Assembly: GCA_003696605.1 (NCBI GenBank)
Contig: RFGV01000100.1
Location: 1 to 41,161, forward strand
Source of the DNA: Chloroflexota bacterium
GTDB lineage: Bacteria > Chloroflexota > Anaerolineae > Promineifilales > Promineifilaceae
DNA length: 41,161 nucleotides
Reading direction: 5' to 3'
A program made the translations under genes and the position numbers. The notes under the pieces are model-generated. The model searched no databases and was not told the origin of the DNA. It saw nothing but the letters and a program-made list of their open reading frames with translations. Numbering within the stretch: the first letter of the stretch is position 1; every line of letters starts with the position of its first letter. This document shows, in pieces, positions 13,928 to 22,932 of the stretch.

Positions 13928-14575
13928 ATGTCAAGATCAATTCCGTTAGAAATTATTGACGATCAGGAAGACGGCCGTTCCCAGCGGCGCGATGCTATTG
14001 CCAATCGCAAGCTTATTTTGCGCACGGCAGAAAAGCTGTTTGCCGAGCGTGGGGTGCATGAAGTGAATATGGCAGATATTGCTCAGGCAGCTGGCGTAGG
14101 AAAGGGAACACTGTATCGTCGTTTCACCAACAAGGCTGCCCTTTGTTTGGCATTGATGGATGCCCAGATGCGCGAGTTTCAAAATACGATGTTGGAGCGC
14201 ATGCGCACGATGAGTGCCAATGGCGTGTCTCGTCTGGAGCAGTTGATGCACTTTTTGGATGCGCTGGTGCATTTTACGGATGCCCATGTGCCGTTATTGT
14301 GTGAAATTCAGCGTGAGGGGATGGTGACCCAAGATGAAACCAGCCTGCAATTACCGCATTTTTGGCAGTATATGACGGTTAACGGCTTATTGCGGGCGGC
14401 ACGTGAGGCTGGGGAGATTGCTCCAGACCTGGATGTTGATTATCTGGCGGATGCTTTGCTGGCGCCACTGAAGGCGGATATTTTCCGGTATCAGCGGGAG
14501 GTGCGGGGGTTTTCGCTGGAGCGGATTAGTCAGGGGCTGCAAACGTTGGTGAGCGGATTACGTGTTTGTGTCTGA
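13928..14575 (+). CDS. TetR-family transcriptional regulator, 215 aa
   Basis: The N-terminal helix-turn-helix domain fits TetR: 'KLILRTAEKLFAERGVHEVNM' helix 1, then 'ADIAQAAGVGKGTLYRRFTNKAAL' with recognition helix at about 57-66. The C-terminal ligand domain (about 80-215) is divergent, as usual. It is divergent from the doxX-like gene, and two copies of the palindrome GGACT-N2-AGTCC lie between them, so these are its probable operators and it is likely autoregulated. ATG 13928 is used; a GTG at 13922 is possible and would add two residues. The effector is unknown, possibly an electrophile or quinone given the neighbouring genes. The end overlaps the glycosidase gene by 14 nt. Confidence 0.93.
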   Translation: MSRSIPLEIIDDQEDGRSQRRDAIANRKLILRTAEKLFAERGVHEVNMADIAQAAGVGKGTLYRRFTNKAALCLALMDAQMREFQNTMLERMRTMSANGVSRLEQLMHFLDALVHFTDAHVPLLCEIQREGMVTQDETSLQLPHFWQYMTVNGLLRAAREAGEIAPDLDVDYLADALLAPLKADIFRYQREVRGFSLERISQGLQTLVSGLRVCV

Positions 14576-16586
14576 GCAGGTGTCACGGCGGGGAAGCCGT
14601 GTAGGCTGGTTGGTTGTGCTATGGATTGGGTTGGGGAGCGTATTTTGGGGTTGGTTTACGGCCGTTTCTCCTCCTTCTGGCTCTGTATTGCCACCAGTAG
14701 CGGATGCTGCTTCTGTTTCCATTGCTTTGCTTACTGATACGATCCCTGCTTATGGGGTTAACTTTATCAGTTCGGCCGAGTCTCAGGGGGCGGATGAACA
14801 ACAGTACGCCAATGGTCTTGCTACTGGAGCAACATGGAACCGTTGGCCGATGTATTGGGACCGTATTGAGCAAAGCGATGGTGTTTTTAGTTGGGCGTTT
14901 CAGGATGCGGCCGTCATGGGGGATATTCAGCATGGCTTGCACACGAATGTGATTTTGTTGGGGACACCACCGTTTTATACGACTTCTGGTTTTGGGGGGA
15001 AGGGGAATCCATCTGGGGCGAGTCTGGTTCGTCCGTGGGGGGTGACGGCGCCGGCAACGGCCGTTCCCCAAGGGCTCTACACACCTGTTTTTAGCGATGG
15101 TACAGACACCCCTTCTCCTGGCAAAGCTATCAATCCGGATAACCGGTGGGCACGATTCGTTTTTGAAGCCGTTAACCGTTACAAACCAGGTGGCACACTG
15201 GCACAGGTCAACAACTGGCCTGCGGGGGCAGGTATCACACACTGGGAAATCTGGAACGAGCCAGATTTGAGTATTTTTTGGGATGGTACAGTAACAGACT
15301 ATGCCCGCTTGCTCAAGGTGGGTTATTTGGCCGCCAAACAGGCAGACCCGACTGCCACAATTCTTTTTGGCGGTCTGGCGAACGATGCCAACAACCTTAA
15401 TTTTTATAACAATGTGATGGCTGTTTTGGATGCGGATCCGGATGCTGTCACTTTTGACTATTTTCATGATATTTTGGCCACTCACAATTATTTATATGCC
15501 TGGGAATCCTGGTTTCATGTTTGGCGGGCAAGTAATACTTTGCAATCACGGGGATTGGACAAGCCGATTTGGTTGAATGAGTCGGGTGTGCCGGTGTGGG
15601 ATGACTATCCGGGACCAATTTGTGAGCCAGACAGTCCGTTTCGGGCTAGCATGAATGAGCAGGCGGACTTTATTATTCAGAGTGCATTTTATGCCACTTA
15701 TGCCGGTGCGGATGCGATTTTCTTTTTTCAACTTTATGACGGGTGTGGTAATCAGCCGGGGGGAACGGATTTTGACTGGTATGATGTGGATGCGTGCAAT
15801 GATCCTAATCATCCCAAGCCAGGTGGGGATGCATTTGGTTTGTATCGGAATCCGTCAGATGCGGCTTGCTATCGGCAGCATCCACAGCCGGAGACACCCC
15901 GACCGGGGTATGAAGCTTTTCGTGTATTGACGCGGTATTTTACGGATGTGGAGCCATTGTGGCGGATGCGACCAGGTAGTAATGATCCGTTTAATGGGCC
16001 ACAGGAGTGGATTGCGTTTTATAAGCCAACAACGGGGGAGCGTGTGTTGGGTATGTGGGCGCGGTTTGGTGCTGATGAAACGGCCGTTGTTACTGCCACA
16101 AATGCATCTGGAATGGGCGTGCTTATTACGCCGGATGGTCTGACTCAAACTGTGTCGGCCGTCAATGGTGTGTTTACTTTTACCCTGCCGGCAGCCACAA
16201 ACCAGAATGCTATTTGGGACCCATCGCTATATCCAATTGGTGGGCGGCCGTTCATTCTGATTGAATCGGATACGATGCCACCAGATGTAACGGCCGATGT
16301 GGTATTATCTGGCACAACTGACATGCTTGTAAGTTGGTCAGGGAGTGATTTGGGTAGTGGGGTGGCGAGTTATGATGTGGCTGTGGCTGTAGATGGGGGG
16401 ATGGCGACTGGGTGGCTGACGGAGACAACGGCCGTTTCCGGGCAGTTTGTGGGGGAAGTGGGACGTTTGTACACCTTTACGATTACAGCACAGGACCGGG
16501 CAGGGAATGTGAGTGGGGAAACGGCCGTATCCATCTTTACCCAAAACCTGCCAGAGAAGCTTTTCTTGCCCATGTTGGTTCGGTAA
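14562..16586 (+). CDS. Secreted glycoside hydrolase-like protein (TIM-barrel, GH39/GH5-like), 674 aa
   Basis: GTG start 14562 overlaps the TetR stop. Residues about 15-35 ('GWLVVLWIGLGSVFWGWF') are a signal peptide or anchor. The body resembles clan GH-A retaining glycosidases. 'WEIWNEPD' gives the probable acid/base Glu233, and 'PIWLNESGVPVW' gives the probable nucleophile Glu340. A barrel start is seen in 'GATWNRWPMYWDRIEQSDG'. Residues about 570-665 form a fibronectin-like or Big-type beta sandwich ('VLSGTTDMLVSWSGSDLGSG', 'YTFTITAQDRAGNVSGE'). The protein ends in 'KLFLPMLVR', a hydrophobic tail of a kind I associate with secreted Chloroflexota proteins. The target polysaccharide is unknown. 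The protein is probably exported and acts outside the cell. Confidence 0.87.
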   Translation: MFVSEQVSRRGSRVGWLVVLWIGLGSVFWGWFTAVSPPSGSVLPPVADAASVSIALLTDTIPAYGVNFISSAESQGADEQQYANGLATGATWNRWPMYWDRIEQSDGVFSWAFQDAAVMGDIQHGLHTNVILLGTPPFYTTSGFGGKGNPSGASLVRPWGVTAPATAVPQGLYTPVFSDGTDTPSPGKAINPDNRWARFVFEAVNRYKPGGTLAQVNNWPAGAGITHWEIWNEPDLSIFWDGTVTDYARLLKVGYLAAKQADPTATILFGGLANDANNLNFYNNVMAVLDADPDAVTFDYFHDILATHNYLYAWESWFHVWRASNTLQSRGLDKPIWLNESGVPVWDDYPGPICEPDSPFRASMNEQADFIIQSAFYATYAGADAIFFFQLYDGCGNQPGGTDFDWYDVDACNDPNHPKPGGDAFGLYRNPSDAACYRQHPQPETPRPGYEAFRVLTRYFTDVEPLWRMRPGSNDPFNGPQEWIAFYKPTTGERVLGMWARFGADETAVVTATNASGMGVLITPDGLTQTVSAVNGVFTFTLPAATNQNAIWDPSLYPIGGRPFILIESDTMPPDVTADVVLSGTTDMLVSWSGSDLGSGVASYDVAVAVDGGMATGWLTETTAVSGQFVGEVGRLYTFTITAQDRAGNVSGETAVSIFTQNLPEKLFLPMLVR

Positions 16587-16587
16587 A

Positions 16588-18381
16588 TCAATCCGAAAGT
16601 GAGGTTTTGAGTTCGGCCGGCAAAGAGGGTGTGGATAGAGAAACGGCCGTTTGCTGTAAACGCTGCTTCAATTGCAACGGCAACTTTACCCGAAAAACCG
16701 ATCCTCCACCTCGTCGTTCCGCCACTTCAATACTGCCCGCATGAGCCATCACTGCCATACGACAAAAAGCCAGCCCCAAACCAGCCCCCTTTCGCTTGCG
16801 CCCACTCACCTGCCCAAACTTCTCAAAAACACGCTCCCGGTCAGATTCCGGAATACCAGGCCCTGTATCCGTTACAGAAATAACCAGCCACTTATTATCT
16901 TCCACATCTGCCGAGACCGTAATTTCCCCCCCTTCAGGCGTAAACTTCAGTGCATTTGCCAACAAATTGTCTAATGTTCGCCCTAACAAATCTTTATCTG
17001 CCCAAACTGGTGGCAAGTCATCAGAAAACATGACCGCCAATGCTTGTTGTTGCTCCTGCGCCTGAATTTCCACCCGTTTCATGCGACTTCTAATCAATTC
17101 GGCCACATCAACAGATTGCAAATCCAAAGTCATCGAACCCGCTTCCATCCGCTCCAGATTTAACAAATCCTCAATCTGCCGAATAATATCCTGGCTAATT
17201 GTGTTCATTTCTTGTAGCAACTCTTCCTGCTTCCAGGTTAACTCACCCAGATAGTTGCCCTGCAACAAGCGAATACCACTGGCCAAAACAGTCAGTGGAC
17301 TTTTCAGGTCATGCACTATCAATTGAGTAAGCTCATTGCGCCAATGCTGTTCTTGTCGCCATGCTGCTGTCCGTTCCTGCACCAGTTTTTCCTGCTTGAT
17401 GACGATAATATACAACACCAAAAAACCAATTCCCCCCTGTACCAATGCCAGGCTAACAACTGAAGTACGGTTTACACCATTGGTTAGCCAGCGCATACCC
17501 ACTTCCCCTACAACCAGCGAGAGGGCCACAATGATACTGCTGCCCAAAGCAGCAAAATACCGGCTTGGTTGTAGAGCATCGCTTTCGCGGAGCTGTTTGA
17601 GGATGGCAAAGAAGGCGAGGATGATGGCTGTGGCAGTAGCTGGCAGAAAAAGTAGCCAGCTTAAGCGTCCCCATACGCCCAGGATGTGGCAAATTTCTGC
17701 CTGTGCCAACAGGATAAGAGAGAGGGTGATGTTGCGATCTACTGGCAAACGACTTTGTTGATAGTAGTTGTAATTGCGCCAGGTAGTCCAGACCAGCAGC
17801 AGGACAGATGTAATGGCAAGGGTATATTTGAGTACCGAGTCAAAACTGCTTTGGGCAATGGTGGTGAGCCAGCCGGGTTGCAGAAAGACGATCAGGGTAT
17901 AGCCAGAGAATAGCCCCAGGGCGACGAGGAAAATTTTATGACGTTGGGTGATGATTTTGGTTTCGATGTGTTTAGGCCAGGAAACGGCCGAAAGTGTGAA
18001 GATAATTGCTCCAACTGGCACACTCAGGCGTAATGACCAACGGAAAATTTCATTGGTTGCCCCCATAATTAAAATATTGGGTGTGGATAAACCACTGAGT
18101 AACAACAAGGCAGAAATCGTGCTAAATGCCAGTGTGATGAAAACAGCACGTGCGCTTTTTTGTGCATTTGGAAAGGAACTGAAAAAGAGGGCAGTAATTA
18201 GCGCCACGAAACTGGCAAAAGAAACAATGTAGTAATGTACTAGCCGTGTAAACCAACTAATTCCCCAGGCTGGTAAATCCCATGCGGGCATTAATCGTAA
18301 TACAACTAATCCGATCAAGGGCAAAAAGAGTATAATGGTTTGTAGAATCCTGCGTTTGTTGGTGAGAGTTACATTGCTCAT
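16588..18381 (-). CDS. Membrane-bound sensor histidine kinase (orphan), 597 aa
   Basis: The first 320 residues hold about eight to ten hydrophobic helices, a membrane sensor without a clear extracellular loop domain. The cytoplasmic part has a HisKA dimerisation domain with 'IVHDLKSPL' (phospho-acceptor His357), then a HATPase_c domain with N-box 'LDNLLANALKFTPEGG' (near 470), G1 box 'VTDTGPGIP', F box 'VFEKFGQ' and G2 box 'GAGLGLAF'. All boxes needed for activity are present. No response regulator is adjacent, so it is an orphan here. It is convergent with the glycosidase gene with one base between stop codons, and divergent from the GNAT gene. The signal it senses cannot be predicted. Confidence 0.95.
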   Translation of the reverse strand: MSNVTLTNKRRILQTIILFLPLIGLVVLRLMPAWDLPAWGISWFTRLVHYYIVSFASFVALITALFFSSFPNAQKSARAVFITLAFSTISALLLLSGLSTPNILIMGATNEIFRWSLRLSVPVGAIIFTLSAVSWPKHIETKIITQRHKIFLVALGLFSGYTLIVFLQPGWLTTIAQSSFDSVLKYTLAITSVLLLVWTTWRNYNYYQQSRLPVDRNITLSLILLAQAEICHILGVWGRLSWLLFLPATATAIILAFFAILKQLRESDALQPSRYFAALGSSIIVALSLVVGEVGMRWLTNGVNRTSVVSLALVQGGIGFLVLYIIVIKQEKLVQERTAAWRQEQHWRNELTQLIVHDLKSPLTVLASGIRLLQGNYLGELTWKQEELLQEMNTISQDIIRQIEDLLNLERMEAGSMTLDLQSVDVAELIRSRMKRVEIQAQEQQQALAVMFSDDLPPVWADKDLLGRTLDNLLANALKFTPEGGEITVSADVEDNKWLVISVTDTGPGIPESDRERVFEKFGQVSGRKRKGAGLGLAFCRMAVMAHAGSIEVAERRGGGSVFRVKLPLQLKQRLQQTAVSLSTPSLPAELKTSLSD

Positions 18382-18459
18382 AAAAATATCTTAGCGATGT
18401 AAGCTGACAGTTTGTCTTACAATTTGGGGGTTGTGTGAAGGAATTAAAGTGAGGAAGGA

Positions 18460-19023
18460 ATGCAACCGATTTTACGGGAAGTGCCGTTTAGTTTTGAAAC
18501 GGAAAGATTGCTGATTCGTGGTCCATTGCCTGGGGATGGAGCGGTGGTGCGAACGGCCGTTCTTGAGTCTCTAAACGAACTGCGAGCATGGATGCCTTGG
18601 GCAGTAAACATCCCCGACGAAACCGGTTATGAGGCCATCATTCGCGAAAAATACCTGGACTACCTGGCCAGGCGAGATTTGATGATGCTTTTGTGGCTCA
18701 AAGGCACAGACACACTCATTGGCGGCAGTGGTTTACACAAAATCGATTGGCGTGTACCCAAATTTGAAATCGGATATTGGGTACGAACGGCATACACCGG
18801 CAACGGATATATTACCGAAGCTGTGAAAGGAATTACCAAACTTGCCTTTGACGTGCTTGGCGCCAAACGTGTAGAAATTCGCTGTGATTCCCTCAATGAG
18901 CGAAGTGCAGCAGTTGCCCGACGAGCAGGATATCCGCTTGAGGCCACTTTGCGCCATCATGATCGCCATCATTTGACTGGTAACTTGCGAGACACATTGA
19001 TTTTTGCTTTAGTGGCCGATTAA
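18460..19023 (+). CDS. GNAT-family N-acetyltransferase (RimJ/RimL-like), 187 aa
   Basis: Acetyl-CoA-dependent acetyltransferase. It begins with the typical 'FETERLLIRGPLPGD' strand-loop. 'FEIGYWVRTAYTGNGYITEAVKGITKLAFD' (about residues 102-131) is the acetyl-CoA-binding motif A, with the pyrophosphate loop T-G-N-G-Y. 'RVEIRCDSLNERSAAVARRAGY' follows as motif B. The combination is characteristic of RimJ/RimL-type enzymes that modify ribosomal protein N-termini or small amines; the substrate is not defined. Length is typical. An AGGAAGGA site lies just before ATG 18460. A large hairpin with T-run at 19098 separates it from secD. Confidence 0.93.
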   Translation: MQPILREVPFSFETERLLIRGPLPGDGAVVRTAVLESLNELRAWMPWAVNIPDETGYEAIIREKYLDYLARRDLMMLLWLKGTDTLIGGSGLHKIDWRVPKFEIGYWVRTAYTGNGYITEAVKGITKLAFDVLGAKRVEIRCDSLNERSAAVARRAGYPLEATLRHHDRHHLTGNLRDTLIFALVAD

Positions 19024-19036
19024 TTACAAAACAGAT

Positions 19037-19064
19037 TTGCCACCTATCATGCAGTTGTTATAAT
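19037..19064 (+). promoter_or_regulatory. Predicted secDF promoter
   Basis: TTGCCA (19037-19042), a 16-bp spacer and a perfect TATAAT (19059-19064). The predicted start near 19071 precedes a strong hairpin and then secD. Confidence 0.65.
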
Positions 19065-19097
19065 CCCACCGTTTGAAATCCATTATAAAATGTGAAG

Positions 19098-19148
19098 CGT
19101 AATGCGTAGAAGTTGCCAGACACCTTCTGCACATTACGTTTTACGTTT
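19098..19148 (+). terminator. Terminator or attenuator hairpin before secD
   Basis: CGTAATGCGTAGAAG (19098-19112) pairs with CTTCTGCACATTACG (19124-19138) over 15 positions with one C-A mismatch and one G-U, 11-nt loop, followed by TTTTACGTTTT. It lies between the TATAAT at 19059 and secD, so it may end the GNAT transcript and attenuate secDF. Confidence 0.65.
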
Positions 19149-19162
19149 TAAGGAAGAGGTGT

Positions 19163-20500
19163 ATGAGCAATAGAGATTTTGGTTGGTTAGCCGTGATTTT
19201 AGTGGTCATTGCTGGCAGTATTTGGATTATTCAAAGTCCAAATTATCCTGTCCGGCGTGGTTTGGATCTGCAAGGTGGTTTGCAGGTCTTGTTGGAAGCA
19301 GATGTGCCATTGGACCAGGAAGTAACACCTGAGCAAATGGATACCGCCCGACAGATTATTGATCAGCGGGTCAATGCTTTGGGTGTGGCCGAACCATTGG
19401 TGCAGGTAGAAGGAGAGCGGCGAATTTTGGTGGAGTTGCCCGGTATTGATAATCCAGAAGACGCAATTGCATTGATTCAGGAAACGGCGTTGCTGGAGTT
19501 TGTGGATACGGGGAACCAGAGTTTGCCAGAGGGGATGTGTATTCGCACCACGTTGAATGAAGGGCCATCTCGGTGTGAACTGACGTCGGGAACGGCCGTT
19601 ACCAACACCAACACCGTACCCGCCCCAACATTCGAAACAGTCATGACAGGGGCTGCCTTGCGCGAAGCCCACGCTCAGGTCAGCCAATTTGGTGAATACT
19701 TTGTCAGTTTCGCCCTTCGCCCAGAAGATGCCGACTTCTTCAAGGAATACACCCAGACCCATCAGGGACAATTCCTGACCATCGTCCTGGACAAACAGGT
19801 AATCTCCAGCCCGCGCATCAGTGCGGTTATTGATGGTGCCGGTACAATTACAGGTAACTTTACCCAGGAAGAGGCTGAAAAACTGGCCTTACAGCTTCGT
19901 TTTGGTAGTTTGCCAGTACCATTGCGTATTGAAAGCACACGTCAGGTAGGCGCCACACTTGGTGAACTCTCTATTGAGTCCAGTATTCGTGCCGGTGCTA
20001 TTGGTGTGGCTATTGTGCTGCTCTTTATGCTTATTTACTATCGGTTGCCAGGTTTTCTGGCCGATCTGGCTTTGGTTACCTATGCCCTGGTGAATGTGGC
20101 TATTTTTGAGTGGTTGCCTGTGACATTGACATTGCCTGCCATCACAGGCTTTCTGCTTTCCACAGGAATGGCTGTTGATGCCAATATTCTGGTATTTGAG
20201 CGAATGAAAGAGGAATTGCGACGAGGCAGCACCTTGCGTGAAGCTATCGTCACTGGTTTTGACCGGGCGTGGACATCCATTCGGGATTCTAATATTGCCA
20301 CACTGGTCATTTGCTTTATTTTATGGACGTTTGGCCGTAACTTTGGGGCAAGTGCGGTGCAGGGATTTGCCCTGACTCTGGCGATTGGTGTGTTTGTCAG
20401 CTTGTTTACGGCCGTTATCGTTACCCGCACTTTTGTATTCCTGGCTATTGGCCGGGCAGCAGACTGGTTGCGGAACAAAAAATGGCTCATGGGCGCATAG
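19163..20500 (+). CDS. secD: Protein translocase subunit SecD
   Basis: Membrane component that, with SecF, uses the proton gradient to help SecYEG export proteins. Residues about 8-24 form the first membrane helix. 'RRGLDLQGGLQVLLEADV' (31-48) is the SecD D1 signature. A periplasmic P1 region follows to about 270. Five more helices occupy 275-440, including 'STGMAVDANILVFERMKEEL', which contains the conserved Asp in the proton path. At 445 residues it is shorter than E. coli SecD, as common in bacteria with a reduced P1 domain. ATG 19163 follows AAGGAAGAGG. secF starts 13 nt downstream, forming the usual secDF operon. Confidence 0.97.
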   Translation: MSNRDFGWLAVILVVIAGSIWIIQSPNYPVRRGLDLQGGLQVLLEADVPLDQEVTPEQMDTARQIIDQRVNALGVAEPLVQVEGERRILVELPGIDNPEDAIALIQETALLEFVDTGNQSLPEGMCIRTTLNEGPSRCELTSGTAVTNTNTVPAPTFETVMTGAALREAHAQVSQFGEYFVSFALRPEDADFFKEYTQTHQGQFLTIVLDKQVISSPRISAVIDGAGTITGNFTQEEAEKLALQLRFGSLPVPLRIESTRQVGATLGELSIESSIRAGAIGVAIVLLFMLIYYRLPGFLADLALVTYALVNVAIFEWLPVTLTLPAITGFLLSTGMAVDANILVFERMKEELRRGSTLREAIVTGFDRAWTSIRDSNIATLVICFILWTFGRNFGASAVQGFALTLAIGVFVSLFTAVIVTRTFVFLAIGRAADWLRNKKWLMGA

Positions 20501-20512
20501 GGGGATTTGGCT

Positions 20513-21439
20513 ATGTATAACCTGGTACAACATCGCAAACGATACTTTCTTTTCTCGGCCTTTGTTATTGGGCTAGGAATTGCTGCCATGATTTATTCGC
20601 TGGTAACCACCGGCGCACTTTTTCCGTTGGGTGTGGACTTCCGCAGTGGTACGCGGTTTGAGTTTCAGTTCAGCCAGCCAGTATCGGAAAATGAAATTCG
20701 TGAGGTATTTAACAACTTTGGCATTAACAACCCTTCTGTGATTGCCCTGCGTGGTGAAGGGTTGGAAAATGCCTGGCAGGTACGTACGGAATTTGTCTCG
20801 CCGGAAGAGGCGCAGGCGATTGAGAGTGCCCTAAATGATTTGGCGCCGCTAAAGCCTGGCACGACACAAGTGCAGAGTGTTAGCCCTTCTGTGGGGGCTG
20901 AGGTAACACGAGCCGCCTTTGTGGCTATTTTGGTGGCCGCCGTGGTGGTGCTGATTTACATCATGTTGGCGTTTCGGCAGGTGCCAAAGCCGTTTCGTTA
21001 TGGCGCGTGTGCTGTGACGGCTATGATTCATGACTTGCTGGTGATTTTTGGCTTTGCGGCTATCACCGGTATGGTGCTGGGGTGGGAAGTGGATGCGCTG
21101 TTTCTAACGGCCGTTTTGACTGTGGCTGGCTTTTCCCTGCAAGATACCATTGTCGTTTTTGACCGTATTCGGGAAAATATTGCCAAGCGGCCACTGGAAC
21201 GGTATGAAACGATAGTCAACCGCTCTGTGTTGGAGACAATTCATCGCTCACTGGCAACGCAGTTAAACGCCATGTTTGTGATGGTGGCTATTTTGCTCTT
21301 TGGTGGGGCATCCATCAAGCCGTTTATTGCTGTGCTTTTTGTAGGTATGTTGAGTGGAACGTATAGCTCGATTTTTACGGCCGTTCCCCTTTTGGTAGCC
21401 TGGGAAAAGGGTGAAATTCCGCTTCTTAAGCCAGCCTGA
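20513..21439 (+). CDS. secF: Protein translocase subunit SecF
   Basis: Partner of SecD in the Sec accessory complex of the inner membrane. First membrane helix at about 11-31, 'PLGVDFRSGTRFEFQF' is the SecF signature near residues 38-53, and five C-terminal helices lie at about 130-300 with 'LTVAGFSLQDTIVVFDRIRENI', the conserved SecF motif with the charged residues of helix 4. The length of 308 residues is typical. ATG 20513 has GGGGGA upstream; a TTG six bases earlier is less likely. It directly follows secD and ends 9 nt before the lipoprotein gene, so the three may be co-transcribed. Confidence 0.97.
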   Translation: MYNLVQHRKRYFLFSAFVIGLGIAAMIYSLVTTGALFPLGVDFRSGTRFEFQFSQPVSENEIREVFNNFGINNPSVIALRGEGLENAWQVRTEFVSPEEAQAIESALNDLAPLKPGTTQVQSVSPSVGAEVTRAAFVAILVAAVVVLIYIMLAFRQVPKPFRYGACAVTAMIHDLLVIFGFAAITGMVLGWEVDALFLTAVLTVAGFSLQDTIVVFDRIRENIAKRPLERYETIVNRSVLETIHRSLATQLNAMFVMVAILLFGGASIKPFIAVLFVGMLSGTYSSIFTAVPLLVAWEKGEIPLLKPA

Positions 21440-21448
21440 TATGAACAA

Positions 21449-22885
21449 ATGACCAGAATCTTGCCAGCAGCCGATACAAAACCACACGCTTTTTACCCTA
21501 AACGTGAGGGAAAGTATTGGTTGCTGGCAATTTTATTGCTCCTGTTGGCTGCATGTAGTGCGCCACCACCTACACCTACCCCCACGCCCGCTGGTATTCT
21601 TTCGTTCGGTCCTGTTCCGACTTTGGCGCCCACATTTACGCTGCCTCCTACTGTAGCCCCATTGCCCACAACAACCCCACTACCAGCAACACCACCTACC
21701 CCTACGCAAACACCCCCCGCTCTTGATACGACGATTATTGAGCTCCGATACACGATTCCCGCTTTGGAACTGGATCGACGGTTGCAGGCCACGCTAGGCA
21801 ATCAAGTAATCCTGGTGGATGAGACCACGAAACTGGCTGTGGAACGTACCAATCAGGGTGGCGTGGTACGAGAGATGTTGCAGGCATTGCCAGAATTGGT
21901 GCTGATGCCATTGCCGGAAGGGTGTAATACATGTGTACATTTGCGGTTTGAGTTGCCAGAGGCAGGAATAAGTGGTGATGGCTGGTTGCAAGACCCGGTG
22001 TTTTTGGCTAGCGTAGAGAATTATATGTCGGTCGCATTGGGGCCACATTTTCCGCCAGAGACGGTTTTGGGGTTGCGTCGCAGTGCGTCGCCGTTTGCAC
22101 CGGCTCATTCACTGGCAATGTTACCAGACGGCCGTTTTTGGCTTTGGTTGGCTACGGAAGACACAATTGACTCGCCAATGAATTTGCCGGATTCGGCCGT
22201 TTTTTTACAAACCCTTATCGCCGACCTCCCACTTGATACCCTGGCTGAACAATACACGGCTGCCTGTCCGGGTAGCCCTGTAGAGAGCTTATTGCTTGCT
22301 CAGGAAGAGACCCGTCGTCTGATCACCATTGTCTGCCCTGAATTTTCCTTGCCTGTCACATTATTACCCCTCTATCTGGCTGTGGATGGATTGCTCGCCC
22401 CCAAAATTGCCGATGTTTCCTTGCCCCGCCCACCTGCTGCTTTTCCGCTGGCTGCTCTGGCCGATTATAAACGAGCAGATGGTACCCGGTTGACGCTGTT
22501 TCAGGACGGGGAAGTGATCGCTCGCTCTGGCACTCAGGTGGTAACATCTACCCTGGAAATAACAGAAGTAATTAGCCTGACGAATGGCTTGCTGTCTAGT
22601 GGACTGGTGCAGCCAGGTCTGACAACATTTCGACCTACGCCAACGCCTGCGGCTACGGTGACAGCGACAGTGCCCACTTTGCCGGTTTCTGTTTTGTTGG
22701 TTCGGGGGGAAGCAGGTGTACTGGATGGCAGCTGGACAGAACGGCCGTCTTTGCCTGTGCTTGACACTTTAGACGAATTGTTAAATAATTTACTTGGAAT
22801 TACAGTGCCAGAACCGAAGGGAACGGCCGTTTTACCACAACCAACTTCGACACCACAACAAACTCCAACCCCTTCAGATTCATAG
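21449..22885 (+). CDS. Thr/Pro-rich lipoprotein of unknown function, 478 aa
   Basis: A lipoprotein signal: charged start, hydrophobic run 'WLLAILLLLLAAC' and lipobox L-A-A-C with Cys36, so the mature protein is anchored to the outer face of the membrane. Residues about 40-90 are a Pro/Thr linker of a type common in extracellular proteins of this lineage. The folded part (about 92-400) has no motif I recognise; it contains 'GCNTCVHLRFELP', which could make a disulfide. The C-terminus (about 395-478) is again Thr/Pro-rich. The start ATG 21449 gives an unusually long N-region of about 22 residues, but no later Met is available before the signal. It lies 9 nt after secF. Function unknown. Confidence 0.85.
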   Translation: MTRILPAADTKPHAFYPKREGKYWLLAILLLLLAACSAPPPTPTPTPAGILSFGPVPTLAPTFTLPPTVAPLPTTTPLPATPPTPTQTPPALDTTIIELRYTIPALELDRRLQATLGNQVILVDETTKLAVERTNQGGVVREMLQALPELVLMPLPEGCNTCVHLRFELPEAGISGDGWLQDPVFLASVENYMSVALGPHFPPETVLGLRRSASPFAPAHSLAMLPDGRFWLWLATEDTIDSPMNLPDSAVFLQTLIADLPLDTLAEQYTAACPGSPVESLLLAQEETRRLITIVCPEFSLPVTLLPLYLAVDGLLAPKIADVSLPRPPAAFPLAALADYKRADGTRLTLFQDGEVIARSGTQVVTSTLEITEVISLTNGLLSSGLVQPGLTTFRPTPTPAATVTATVPTLPVSVLLVRGEAGVLDGSWTERPSLPVLDTLDELLNNLLGITVPEPKGTAVLPQPTSTPQQTPTPSDS

Positions 22886-22932
22886 CAGCCTTTTTTGTGT
22901 AAAGATTCTTGGTTCCCCAAAAGGAGAAGATT

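Noticed and set aside
14619-15485. 288-residue minus-strand frame opposite the glycosidase
   Set aside because: Antisense to the glycosidase active-site region; low-complexity basic product without any recognisable motif.
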